Assembly (NCBI GenBank): GCA_937895705.1
Contig: CALBKM010000029.1
Span: 1 to 64,000 of the forward strand
Source of the DNA: an uncultured Clostridia bacterium
Lineage (GTDB): Bacteria; Bacillota; Clostridia; Lachnospirales; Lachnospiraceae
Reading direction: 5' to 3'
Length of the DNA: 64,000 nucleotides
Part shown: positions 1-8,041 of the stretch, one piece after another
How positions within the stretch are numbered: position 1 is the stretch's first letter
How the letters are laid out: each line of letters opens with the position of its first letter
Position numbers and translations under genes: made by a program
The notes under the pieces: generated by a model
Databases searched by the model: none
What the model was told of the DNA's origin: nothing
Seen by the model: only the letters and a program-made list of their open reading frames with translations

Positions 1-1090
1 TATTCATGACATCCAGAGCAAAGGCATCGATACGCAGGGACGGCAGGGAAATATTCACGCCGTCGTTCTGGAAGGTGTCGATTAAGTAATAAACCAGCTC
101 CTTTAGGCAGGAATAATCACTGGAGCTAAGGGAAGACAAGGAAATCTCCTCATGTCCCGTGGACCGCAACATTTTTGTGGCCAAATCCTTTAAAAACTCC
201 ACGTTACGTTCGCGAATCGGCCGGTACAGCATACCTGCCTGACAGAACCGGCATCCGCGGATACAGCCACGCTGAATCTCCAACACCACACGGTCCTGAA
301 TTGCACGGATAAACGGTACCAGCGGTTTTTCCGGGTAAAAGGTATCGGAAAGCTCCATTTCCACCTGCTTGCGGATGGTTTTCTTTGCATGGGAATTGTT
401 CGGCGTAAAGGATGCCAGCGTTCCGTCCTCGTTGTAAGTTACATCATAAAACATCGGCACATACATTCCTTCGATATCCGCCACAATCTCAAGAAACTCA
501 CGACGCTTGCCGCCCTTTGCTTTATGCTCCTTATACTTGTCCAAAATCTCGTTGTAAACGGTCTCTCCTTCGCCCAGATAGAAAAAATCAAAGAAATCAG
601 CCAAAGGCTCCGGATTATAAGCGCACGGACCGCCTCCGATGACAATCGGGTCCTCCTCGGTTCGGTCGGTTGCATGAAGCGGAATCCCCGAAAGATCCAG
701 AATCTGCAAAATATTCGTATAACACATCTCGTACTGCAGCGTTATCCCGAGAAAATCAAAGTCCTTTAACGGTTCCTGGGACTCTAACGCAAACAGCGGT
801 ATGTTCTGTTCTCTTAAAACCTTATCCAAATCCGGCCACGGGGAATACACGCGCTCACAGTACGTATCCTCGCGCCGATTAAACATATCGTATAAAATTT
901 GAATGCCGAGATGAGACATACCTACTTCGTAGACGTCCGGAAAACACATACAAAACCGGATATCCGCCTCTCTCGGATTCTTTCGAACCATATTTACTTC
1001 ACCTCCGATATATCTGGCCGGCTTATCCACTGCCATCAAAATCTCATCGGACAGGGCAAGTTTTCGTGTAAATGTTGTTGTATTAGACAT
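1..1090 (-). CDS. B12-binding radical SAM protein, TIGR03960-like (3' end beyond window)
   Basis: Partial gene running off the left edge; about 363 residues are visible. The N-terminal ~180 residues look like a cobalamin-binding Rossmann domain (MSHLGIQILYDMF, GITLQYEMCYTN, IVIGGGPCAYNPEP). A radical SAM cluster motif C-x3-C-x2-C follows at about residues 275-285 (GCIRGCRFCQAG), where a [4Fe-4S] cluster would bind S-adenosylmethionine. This layout matches the TIGR03960 family, often fused or adjacent to a TIGR03936 domain in Firmicutes; the substrate is not known to me. The ATG at 1090 has GGAGGAG five bases upstream. It lies directly downstream of the proposed long-hairpin RNA and may share its transcript. 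Family call is firm; exact role is unknown. Confidence 0.85.
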   Translation of the reverse strand, partial: MSNTTTFTRKLALSDEILMAVDKPARYIGGEVNMVRKNPREADIRFCMCFPDVYEVGMSHLGIQILYDMFNRREDTYCERVYSPWPDLDKVLREQNIPLFALESQEPLKDFDFLGITLQYEMCYTNILQILDLSGIPLHATDRTEEDPIVIGGGPCAYNPEPLADFFDFFYLGEGETVYNEILDKYKEHKAKGGKRREFLEIVADIEGMYVPMFYDVTYNEDGTLASFTPNNSHAKKTIRKQVEMELSDTFYPEKPLVPFIRAIQDRVVLEIQRGCIRGCRFCQAGMLYRPIRERNVEFLKDLATKMLRSTGHEEISLSSLSSSDYSCLKELVYYLIDTFQNDGVNISLPSLRIDAFALDVMN

Positions 1091-1118
1091 TTTCTCCTCC
1101 GAAAAAATATTAATTTCT

Positions 1119-1356
1119 TTTTGTGGTATACTGTCGAATCGTCCAATAAAGATGAGGGGTGCTATTACAGGTTGGTGACAGGAATGTTTTCTAGTAGAGA
1201 ACCATAAGGAAACGTCGGTACTTGGCGAGGTATTCTCGAGCCTAGTATCCGCTACGTTTCTGCATGAGCGAGAGCGGGTTCTCGTAGAAAACATTCCTGC
1301 CACCAACCGTCACTAAGTCCCCGGACTTTTCGGACTACCGACAGTATAGCACAAAA
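1119..1356. repeat. Fold-back element with 18-bp inverted ends
   Basis: Positions 1119-1136 and 1339-1356 are inverted copies of each other (17 of 18 bases match; each reads TTTTGTGxTATACTGTCG outward-in). Inside them a second pair of arms, 1170-1203 and 1277-1308, matches at nearly every base. Almost the whole 238 bp therefore folds into one rod. It could be a structured RNA gene or a MITE-like fold-back element. I saw no second copy in the window and no convincing target-site duplication. Confidence 0.7.
1140..1336 (-). ncRNA. Candidate 6S-like long-hairpin RNA
   Basis: Read on the minus strand, a transcript of about 197 nt starting near 1336 would fold end to end. The closing stem pairs AGTCC with GGAC and GGGG with CCCC. 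A ~30-bp stem follows, then an asymmetric bubble (about 17 nt on the 5' side, 6 nt on the 3' side), and an apical stem from AAACGT to ACGTTT with an inner CGAG/CTCG hairpin. Length, rod shape and central bubble are the hallmarks of 6S RNA, which binds housekeeping RNA polymerase. Against it, the dyad extends past the RNA ends into the promoter, which fits a fold-back element better. The plus strand would fold similarly, so orientation rests on the better minus-strand promoter. Confidence 0.42.
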
Positions 1357-1371
1357 TTTCATTTCCGTAAA
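1343..1371 (-). promoter_or_regulatory. Predicted sigma-A promoter of the hairpin RNA
   Basis: Minus strand TTTACG, 17-bp spacer, TATACT; initiation would fall at about 1335-1336, exactly where the folded RNA begins. Confidence 0.5.
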
Positions 1372-1389
1372 GAATCGGTCGAATTGTTA

Positions 1390-1418
1390 TTGAATTTCTT
1401 TTCAAACTACGCTATACT
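1390..1418 (+). promoter_or_regulatory. Predicted sigma-A promoter of the zinc-ribbon membrane gene
   Basis: TTGAAT, 17-bp spacer, TATACT on the plus strand, about 43 bases upstream of the start codon at 1461. Confidence 0.6.
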
Positions 1419-1460
1419 AATCTCATGAGAATTTTTACGAAATGATTGGAGGTAATTACT

Positions 1461-2393
1461 ATGCCGTGGTGTCCGAAGTGTAAGACGGAATATCGTGAGG
1501 GGATTACGCATTGTGCGGATTGTAAAGTGGAATTAGTGACCGAATATAAAGATGCGATGTTACAGGATGCGACCGAACTGATTGTAAAGGTTGATGCGGA
1601 GCATCAAATGTTTATGGAAAAGCTTCATGATTTTTTGGAATATTCCGAAATTCCTTCCGTTACACTCAACGAAGGTGATATGCTCGGCTTGTACGTTGCT
1701 CCTCAGGATGCAAAAAAAGCTCGGAAATGCTTTAAGGCTTTCTATTCCGTAGAAACGGAAATGATGATGCAGCAGGCTGCAGAAGCTGCCTTTTTAAAGG
1801 GAGAAGAATATGATTATTTCGGAGATGACGATGAGGAGGAAGAGGATTCCGAAAACGACTCGGCTTCGAAAGGTTATACCACTTTTTTTGATTCGTCGGA
1901 TGTCGATAAAGAAGAAAAAGAAAACAAAAAGTATGTCAGTGTTGCTTCCCGTTACGAGGATTATCGTTCCTCCGGAATTACCTTTACGGTGTTGGGTGTA
2001 CTCGGCCTCTTGTTTGCATTACTTAACTTTTTAGAAATAATTTCGTTGTTCGGTTCCGGATTTTCCTGCTTCGTACTGTTTGTTTTGTTCGGGATTTTTC
2101 TTGTACTCGGCTTATACTCCTTTGCTAAGGCAGAGAAGTTAAAAGCCGGTGCGGAAGCTGAAAAACAAACGGTTGCGGAAGCAAAAGAATGGATGAAAGA
2201 AAATATTTCCAAAGATATGATTGAGATGTTAAATTCCGATGAAACGGATGAGGAAGGGTTAAAAAGTGCCGAACTCCTCTATCTTGATCGTTTAGATCAG
2301 TTGGCAGAAAAATTACTTACTGCGTTTCCGACGTTAAACGATTCCCTGGCGGAACAGTTAATAGAGGAATTCAGCAATCAGAATAACGAATAA
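1461..2393 (+). CDS. Zinc-ribbon membrane protein
   Basis: 310 residues. The N-terminus carries a four-cysteine zinc ribbon (CPKC ... CADC, residues 4-22). Next comes a small alpha/beta region (about residues 50-95) that resembles the DUF2007 fold, an acidic linker rich in Asp/Glu, two adjacent hydrophobic segments (about residues 175-220) and a charged helical tail. It is probably a cytoplasmic zinc-binding domain on a two-pass membrane anchor. The ATG at 1461 is preferred over an upstream in-frame TTG because GGAGG sits eight bases before it. The gene stands alone, divergent from the radical SAM gene and convergent with the helicase gene. Function unknown. Confidence 0.8.
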   Translation: MPWCPKCKTEYREGITHCADCKVELVTEYKDAMLQDATELIVKVDAEHQMFMEKLHDFLEYSEIPSVTLNEGDMLGLYVAPQDAKKARKCFKAFYSVETEMMMQQAAEAAFLKGEEYDYFGDDDEEEEDSENDSASKGYTTFFDSSDVDKEEKENKKYVSVASRYEDYRSSGITFTVLGVLGLLFALLNFLEIISLFGSGFSCFVLFVLFGIFLVLGLYSFAKAEKLKAGAEAEKQTVAEAKEWMKENISKDMIEMLNSDETDEEGLKSAELLYLDRLDQLAEKLLTAFPTLNDSLAEQLIEEFSNQNNE

Positions 2394-2397
2394 TCTT

Positions 2398-5300
2398 TTA
2401 GGAATCCGGGTCGGCGAACAGCTCCCGGATTTCTTCTTCTGTTAATTTGTTCAAAAATGTTTCTCCGGCTTCAATCACAGCGTTGAACAAATCCTGTTTC
2501 TTTTTCTGTAACCGGAAAATCTTTTCTTCGATGGTACCCTTTGTGAGAAGCTTGATGACATGGACATTTTTCTCCTGACCGATACGATGGGCACGGTCGG
2601 AAGCCTGATCTTCCACCGCCGGATTCCACCAAGGGTCAAAATGAATGACAGTATCGGCTCCGGTTAAGTTCAGTCCGGTACCGCCTGCCTTTAAGGATAT
2701 TAAAAACAAGTCTCCCTCTCCCGCGTTAAACCGCTTTACGAAGTCTCTTCGTTCCGCAGATTTCGTGGTTCCACACAAATAAAAGAACGGAATCTCGGCT
2801 TCGCTCAAAGCATCTTTTAACAACTCTAACATCGTTGTAAACTGCGAAAATACAAGAATACGATGTCCGTTTTCTCTTAACTCCGTCATAATCTGTAAAA
2901 ACAGGGAAACTTTTCCGCTTCCTCCGTCGTAATTCTCAAGAAACATCCCCGGGTGACAACAAATCTGACGTAACCGGGTCAGAGCCGCTAAAATCTGCAT
3001 CCGGCTCTTTTCAAAGCCCACACGGGAAATCTCGTCGGAAATCTCGTTCCGTGCCTGTTTTGCGTAGGAAAGATACAATTTTCTCTGTTCTTCCGTAAGT
3101 TCCGTAACCAGCTTTGTTTCGATTTTATCCGGCAACTCCGCCAAAACATCTTTTTTCATTCGTCGCATTAAAAACGGCTTAATTCGCCGACTGAGCTGTT
3201 GTAAAATTTCAGTATCACCCTTTGCTGCAGGACGTTCGAAACGTTTTGCGAACCGGGTGTAGGAAAACAAATATCCCGGCATGATAAAGTCAAAAATGGA
3301 CCAAAGCTCCGACAAAGAATTTTCAATCGGGGTGCCCGTCAAGGCAAATCTGGTTTTCGCACGAAGTCCTTTCACGGAACGTGCGTTACCGGTCATTGCG
3401 TTTTTAATAAATTGAGCTTCGTCGATAAATACAGTGTGAAACTGCTTTTCGTTGTAGCATTGTAAATCTCTCCGTAGTAACGGATAAGACGTAATATACA
3501 AATCGCAGCCCCCATCCTCATTTAAAAGACTTCTGCGTTCCTCCGGAGTTCCTTGTATGATTTTCACCGTAAGGTGCGGTGCATAATTTTCCACCTCATC
3601 CAACCAGTTGTATACCAGGGAAGTCGGACAAACAACCAAAAACGGCGTTTCGGAAAAAGTTTCGGAATTTAGAACCGAAACCATATACGTGATAGCTTGC
3701 AACGTCTTTCCCAGCCCCATGTCATCCGCAAGGATACCGCCGAAGCCGTTATCGGACAACATACGAAGCCAGGAAAATCCGGTCTTCTGATATCCACGCA
3801 ACGGAATCTTGATTTGTTCCGGTACCGGATAATTTTGGGCTTCCGGAGAATGCAGGCGTTCCAAAAATGCAGAAAAATTCTCACCCTTTATCACTTCAAA
3901 GCCTAACTCCTGTGGTGTGGATTCCAAATATACCGCATGACTTTTTGCGATTTTCAATACACCGTTTTTGTCAAAATCACGATAAGATAAATTCATGTTA
4001 TCCAGCAATTCCGCTGCTTTTACAAACATATCGTCCGTTAAATCGATGAAACTGCCGTCATTTAAACGATGATATTGCTTTTTTTGACGATAGGAATAAA
4101 ATACTGCCCGTAATTCATCTCCCGATATGTCATCATATTGAAATTCTACCTGAAGCAAATCTTCTCCCGTTGGCAAAGAAATCCCCATACGTACTCCGCT
4201 GTTTCTGCGTAGACGCATCTTGGCAAAGGCATCGGAAGAGAATAATTCCGCATAAGAGGACAAATCGGAAAGACCTGCGGTTAATAAGGTGTAAATATCA
4301 TCTTCCTGCTTCAGCAGGTAAAATCCGTTATGAGGCTCAAAACCGTAAGAAGTCAAAGCCGAACAAATCGCTTCTTCCTTTTCTTTTTCACGCACCAAAA
4401 TATACCCACCTTTCACATTCGGTGAGTCAAACATATTGAATTCGTATTCTCCGTAAACAAAAGAAACTTTAGCCTGTACGCCGTCATGAAACAAGTCAAA
4501 ATAAAGCTTTGCGGAAAATGGCAAGGTTAAATAACGATCCTGCACTTCTTCCGGAATCTCCACCTGCATGGCATCGTGAATGGCCGGTAAAACATGTTCA
4601 AGAAAGGCATCCCGATCATCTTCCTCAAATACAAGCGGCTCTTTTTCCGTTCCCAGACTGGAATAAAACGGCAAATAAGTCTTCATAAAACGATCATCCG
4701 GAAGGTAAAGCGCATTGTCCCGCAACAATAACGATCCGTCGGCGGTAATCGGAATCACCTTTTCGCTTTCTTTATAGTCCATGGTCAGAAAATTATTCTG
4801 CAGGATGATATCATATTCGATCCGGGGATTTCCTTTTACAAAACGAACTCCCTCCAATTCGTTTCCGGCCAAATTCAGAGTATAGGAAAGTCCTTTGCAC
4901 TGGGATAAAATTTTCGAAAGTAATCTCCGGTTTAATTGGATTTTCGATTTCCGGAACAGCTGCATGCTGCCGGCTCCGTCCAGCACTTCCAACACTTCCA
5001 GATAAGCGGAAAGCTCCTGTAGCAATCGTTCGGAAGCATGGTCGAAACTGCATTCCTCCGGCAAATAGCAAAACTCTTTGCCGAGAACAATACTCTTTTT
5101 CTCTTTATAATCCAAAAGAAAACGTTTTAGCATTTGGACACGGTATAACTTGGTATTTCCGACACGGATGGAAAGATATACCGGATCGGTATCGGTGCGA
5201 AGCAACCCCGGAATTTCGATACAAGGCTCGATCCGATAGACTTCCTTGTCATAACGCGGCTCTCCCGCATCCGCAAAATACCGGACAATTTTTCCGGCTC

Positions 5301-5634
5301 TTGCATCTGCCGAGGTGCCGACGGTGCCGTTTTTCTTCTCCTTCTGTTCGATATACTGCTGTAAATACAACAAGGCTGCAACCGAGTGCTTACAAGCCCC
5401 CTTCTGACTGTACATTGCAGGACAGTTGCATGCGAATTCTACATCCTGATCCGAAGTTTCTTCTACGGTAACACGATACTTTTGATTTCCTTGTATGGTA
5501 AATGTATATAATTTCTTGTTTTTTGAGCATGCGGCATGAATCACCCGCTTTTCTTTGAAATAAGCAAGTCCTCGCTGAAATACAGCCTCGTTGGCAGCAA
5601 GATTTTGAATTTTACTTCTGGAAAGTCGTATCAT
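2398..5634 (-). CDS. SNF2-family helicase with SWIM zinc finger
   Basis: 1078 residues. An N-terminal SWIM finger (C69-x-C71 ... C81-x-H83) precedes a long SNF2-associated region, then the two-lobed ATPase: Walker A DDMGLGKT near residue 635, Walker B DEAQ near 738, LTGTPIEN, and motif VI with DRAHRIGQ near the C-terminus. This is the standard bacterial RapA/SNF2-like translocase, a DNA-dependent ATPase that moves on duplex DNA and probably remodels protein-DNA or transcription complexes. The SWIM finger is a nucleic-acid or protein binding module. The gene is single, ends 5 nt from the convergent upstream gene, and is typical of Clostridia. The physiological substrate cannot be read from sequence. 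Confidence 0.95.
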   Translation of the reverse strand: MIRLSRSKIQNLAANEAVFQRGLAYFKEKRVIHAACSKNKKLYTFTIQGNQKYRVTVEETSDQDVEFACNCPAMYSQKGACKHSVAALLYLQQYIEQKEKKNGTVGTSADARAGKIVRYFADAGEPRYDKEVYRIEPCIEIPGLLRTDTDPVYLSIRVGNTKLYRVQMLKRFLLDYKEKKSIVLGKEFCYLPEECSFDHASERLLQELSAYLEVLEVLDGAGSMQLFRKSKIQLNRRLLSKILSQCKGLSYTLNLAGNELEGVRFVKGNPRIEYDIILQNNFLTMDYKESEKVIPITADGSLLLRDNALYLPDDRFMKTYLPFYSSLGTEKEPLVFEEDDRDAFLEHVLPAIHDAMQVEIPEEVQDRYLTLPFSAKLYFDLFHDGVQAKVSFVYGEYEFNMFDSPNVKGGYILVREKEKEEAICSALTSYGFEPHNGFYLLKQEDDIYTLLTAGLSDLSSYAELFSSDAFAKMRLRRNSGVRMGISLPTGEDLLQVEFQYDDISGDELRAVFYSYRQKKQYHRLNDGSFIDLTDDMFVKAAELLDNMNLSYRDFDKNGVLKIAKSHAVYLESTPQELGFEVIKGENFSAFLERLHSPEAQNYPVPEQIKIPLRGYQKTGFSWLRMLSDNGFGGILADDMGLGKTLQAITYMVSVLNSETFSETPFLVVCPTSLVYNWLDEVENYAPHLTVKIIQGTPEERRSLLNEDGGCDLYITSYPLLRRDLQCYNEKQFHTVFIDEAQFIKNAMTGNARSVKGLRAKTRFALTGTPIENSLSELWSIFDFIMPGYLFSYTRFAKRFERPAAKGDTEILQQLSRRIKPFLMRRMKKDVLAELPDKIETKLVTELTEEQRKLYLSYAKQARNEISDEISRVGFEKSRMQILAALTRLRQICCHPGMFLENYDGGSGKVSLFLQIMTELRENGHRILVFSQFTTMLELLKDALSEAEIPFFYLCGTTKSAERRDFVKRFNAGEGDLFLISLKAGGTGLNLTGADTVIHFDPWWNPAVEDQASDRAHRIGQEKNVHVIKLLTKGTIEEKIFRLQKKKQDLFNAVIEAGETFLNKLTEEEIRELFADPDS

Positions 5635-5756
5635 AAGCTACACCTCACTAAACAAGTAATCGTCCGTAACAATTAATTATAACATGAAAACCAAGGATTT
5701 TCTATATTATTTTAAAGAAAAAGAACGTTTTATCGTAAGAAAGATTCCTTTTACAT

Positions 5757-5796
5757 AAAAACAGAGCTTCTGCTGTCTTCATCAGCAAAAGCCCTG
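5757..5796 (-). terminator. Rho-independent terminator after the serpin gene
   Basis: Minus strand: an imperfect stem (AGGGCTTTTGCTG against CAGCAGAAGCTCT, one mismatch or bulge) followed by five T. It lies 22 bases past the serpin stop codon. Confidence 0.7.
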
Positions 5797-5817
5797 ACCA
5801 ATTTATATAATATCGTC

Positions 5818-7284
5818 TTATTGTACCGGAGTATTAACGATTCCGATAAATAACGGAAGTCCGGTCTCCGATGTAATGACAAAAAGAAACGGTCGATTTA
5901 CTATAAAGTCCACTTCCTCTTCCGGAGGCTTGGAACTTCCGCCGTCTGCAATAAAAGTAAATGCTGCCGCGGTACACCCCTCCTCGTCAATCATAACTCT
6001 TGCGCCGTGTGTAGCGGATGTTACGATGATTTTTTCCTCGGTTACGGGAGTAAAATCTGCCTTTATCGGATCGAATACATCCGTTACCCCGAGTTTTTTC
6101 AGGCCGTCACTTAACTCAAACTGTGACTTCACATCAAATTTCGGAACCGAAAGATTCACTGTCAGGTAAGTGCTGTTTTCCCAAGCCTTATCTTCAAACA
6201 TAAATTCCAATATTTCTTTATCGGTAAGCAATTCTTCCGGAGATGCACCTTCATCCGGAAGAATAAACCACATAGCGCTTTCGCCCCGATAGTTACTGAA
6301 AGCCTTCTTTACCGCAGAAAAACGTTCTCCCCAGTAATAAGTATCCGAATTGCTTTGATTCATAAAATCGCAGGTGATTTCACCGTCCGTAGAATAAAAC
6401 ACATTCGGTTCTGTTCGATACTCCGAAAATTCATCAATCCAACCTGCTTTAAAGTATACGGTGGATGCCAGTGCCAAGACAGTTTCCGCATCCATGGAAA
6501 TATTGTCAATCATATCTTTAAGCAGTCCGCCGGTCTGTTCGTTTAACCAGTCACGAAGGGCCTGATTATATTCATCTTCCGCCGGATTTCCTTTATAAGA
6601 AGAAGCATAATAAGTTTCCGCCAATCGTTTCATTGTATTATTTTTTATATCAATAGTTTCGTTCAGCCAAACAGAGTTTGCAAGAATACAGGTAAAGTTT
6701 CCGTCGTCGCTGTAATTGGAATTCCAAAGCGAAACCACATCTTTACGAAGCTGTTCTATGTCTTTGCTTCCAAGTAAATCCAAAATTTGTGCACGACTCT
6801 CTCCTTCTGTGGTTTCGGCTAACATCGCCAGCGCCATATACAGATTCAGCGGAGAATACACTCTGTTTTCATTGTCTGTATCCGTTAAAAACTCCTGCAT
6901 ACTTTTTTCAAAGAATGACGTCAAATCAATGGATTCGTCATAATAATTCAGCTGCTTTCTTTTATCAAAAGACCATTTTTCATAAGCAGCATCAAAAGCT
7001 TCCCAATCTTCACTTTCATAATAATCCGCTTCCGACGGCATAGGATTCATTTCCGGATACACAGCTTCTGCCATGGCATAGGCCTGTAGCAAAGAATCCG
7101 GCGCATTTGATTTCCATAGTATGCCGACACCCAAAGCTACAATTAACATTGCGGCCAAAGCTCCAAAAACACTCTTCCTTTGAAATAATTTCTTTTTGCT
7201 CTTTGCATTCTTGATTTTATCTGCATTATCTATCATGCTATCCTCTGCCATCCCGATGGCATCAAACAATTCTTCCGGCTTCAT
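5818..7284 (-). CDS. Membrane-anchored serpin with anti-sigma-like N-terminus
   Basis: 488 residues. A short charged cytoplasmic head (residues 1-40, MKPEELFDAIGMAEDS...) leads into one membrane segment (about 42-60) and then a complete serpin domain. The reactive-loop hinge is visible near residue 430 (DEEGCTAAAF). The C-terminal signature NRPFLFVI ... GIVNTP is intact. Serpins trap serine or cysteine proteases by loop insertion; counting from the hinge, the scissile P1 residue would be near Ser in the GGSSKPP stretch, an inference. The head resembles N-termini of membrane proteins encoded next to ECF sigma factors in Clostridia. The ATG at 7284 overlaps the sigma-factor stop codon by one base, so translation is probably coupled. 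AAAAGGAGGG supports this start. Confidence 0.9.
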   Translation of the reverse strand: MKPEELFDAIGMAEDSMIDNADKIKNAKSKKKLFQRKSVFGALAAMLIVALGVGILWKSNAPDSLLQAYAMAEAVYPEMNPMPSEADYYESEDWEAFDAAYEKWSFDKRKQLNYYDESIDLTSFFEKSMQEFLTDTDNENRVYSPLNLYMALAMLAETTEGESRAQILDLLGSKDIEQLRKDVVSLWNSNYSDDGNFTCILANSVWLNETIDIKNNTMKRLAETYYASSYKGNPAEDEYNQALRDWLNEQTGGLLKDMIDNISMDAETVLALASTVYFKAGWIDEFSEYRTEPNVFYSTDGEITCDFMNQSNSDTYYWGERFSAVKKAFSNYRGESAMWFILPDEGASPEELLTDKEILEFMFEDKAWENSTYLTVNLSVPKFDVKSQFELSDGLKKLGVTDVFDPIKADFTPVTEEKIIVTSATHGARVMIDEEGCTAAAFTFIADGGSSKPPEEEVDFIVNRPFLFVITSETGLPLFIGIVNTPVQ

Positions 7285-7838
7285 TAAAATCCCTCCTTTT
7301 TCAAATGCGCTCGTAAGCTTTCTCTTGTATGAAACAACATGGATTTTACCTTGCTGACGGAAAAACCGAATTCGTTCGCCAGTTCTTCCATAGAGTTTCC
7401 GAACCAATAACGACGCAAAAACACCTGTTGTTTTTCCTCGGTAAGTCCGTTCAGAAAACGATTCACCGTTTCAGCAAGTTCCTTTAATTCCACCTGCTGT
7501 TCCACGGAGTCCTTAGACGGAATACACTCGGAAAGCTCGTCCAATATCAAAGGATATTCCCCTCCGCCTCGCTTCTTAGCGTTGGTACTGCGCCATCGAT
7601 CCACGGAAAGACGTCTTGTGATTCTTCCTAAAAATGCCGCTAAAGAATTCGGCCTATGTGGCGGCATACTGTTCCATGCTTCCAAATAAGTATCGTTCAC
7701 ACTTTCGGTTGCATCTTCCGCGTTATGTAGCAGATGATATGCAATGGAATAACAGAATCGACCATACTTAGATTCGGTTTCCGTGATTGCTTGTTCGGAA
7801 CGTTCCCAATACAACGAAACAATTGCTTCATCCTCCAT
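7284..7838 (-). CDS. ECF-type RNA polymerase sigma factor
   Basis: 184 residues. Region 2 spans about residues 20-90 (HNAEDATESVNDTYLEAW, FLGRITRRLSVDRWR). Region 4 spans about 125-180 (LTEEKQQVFLRRYWFGNSMEELANEFG, SVSKVKSMLFHTRESL). Regions 1 and 3 are absent, as expected for group 4 sigma factors. The start at 7838 follows GGAGGGG with eight-base spacing; longer upstream frames lack a ribosome site. The overlapping downstream serpin occupies the place normally held by a membrane anti-sigma factor. The sequence AAC-N16-CGAC upstream looks like an ECF promoter, suggesting autoregulation. Regulon unknown. Confidence 0.92.
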   Translation of the reverse strand: MEDEAIVSLYWERSEQAITETESKYGRFCYSIAYHLLHNAEDATESVNDTYLEAWNSMPPHRPNSLAAFLGRITRRLSVDRWRSTNAKKRGGGEYPLILDELSECIPSKDSVEQQVELKELAETVNRFLNGLTEEKQQVFLRRYWFGNSMEELANEFGFSVSKVKSMLFHTRESLRAHLKKEGF

Positions 7839-7875
7839 GTGGTTATCCCCTCCTAAAAAGATATCTTCCTCTATA

Positions 7876-7903
7876 TAGTCGTAAAAAACTATTTCCGGTT
7901 GCA
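7876..7903 (-). promoter_or_regulatory. Predicted ECF-type (autoregulated) promoter
   Basis: Minus strand TGCAACC, then CGACTATA, with 16 bases between AAC and CG. This matches the AAC-N16-CGT/A pattern of Bacillus SigW/SigX-class promoters. Initiation about 31 bases before the sigma-factor start codon would fit. No convincing sigma-A promoter is visible in the same gap. Confidence 0.55.
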
Positions 7904-7985
7904 AAAAAAATTTACCAAACCGCTTATTTTCTTGCAAGTATTCCGGAGAATTCTTCATAAATTCACCAAAAAAATGAATTCCTAC

Positions 7986-8014
7986 TTGAATTTTTGAAAA
8001 AACAGTATTACAAT
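7986..8014 (+). promoter_or_regulatory. Predicted sigma-A promoter of the SulP gene
   Basis: TTGAAT, 17-bp spacer, TACAAT on the plus strand, 27 bases before the start codon. Confidence 0.6.
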
Positions 8015-8041
8015 TAAGCCCGCACAAAGGAGGATGTATAA

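Noticed and set aside
389..1207. Plus-strand open frames of 60-126 codons over the left end
   Set aside because: They are antisense to the radical SAM gene, have no ribosome sites, and encode no recognisable domains.
1119..1356. RNase P RNA, tmRNA or SRP RNA in the first intergenic region
   Set aside because: A GAAAAGTCCGGGG stretch briefly recalls RNase P, but the segment is too short and lacks the other conserved blocks. No tmRNA tag frame or SRP GGAA-loop motif is present.
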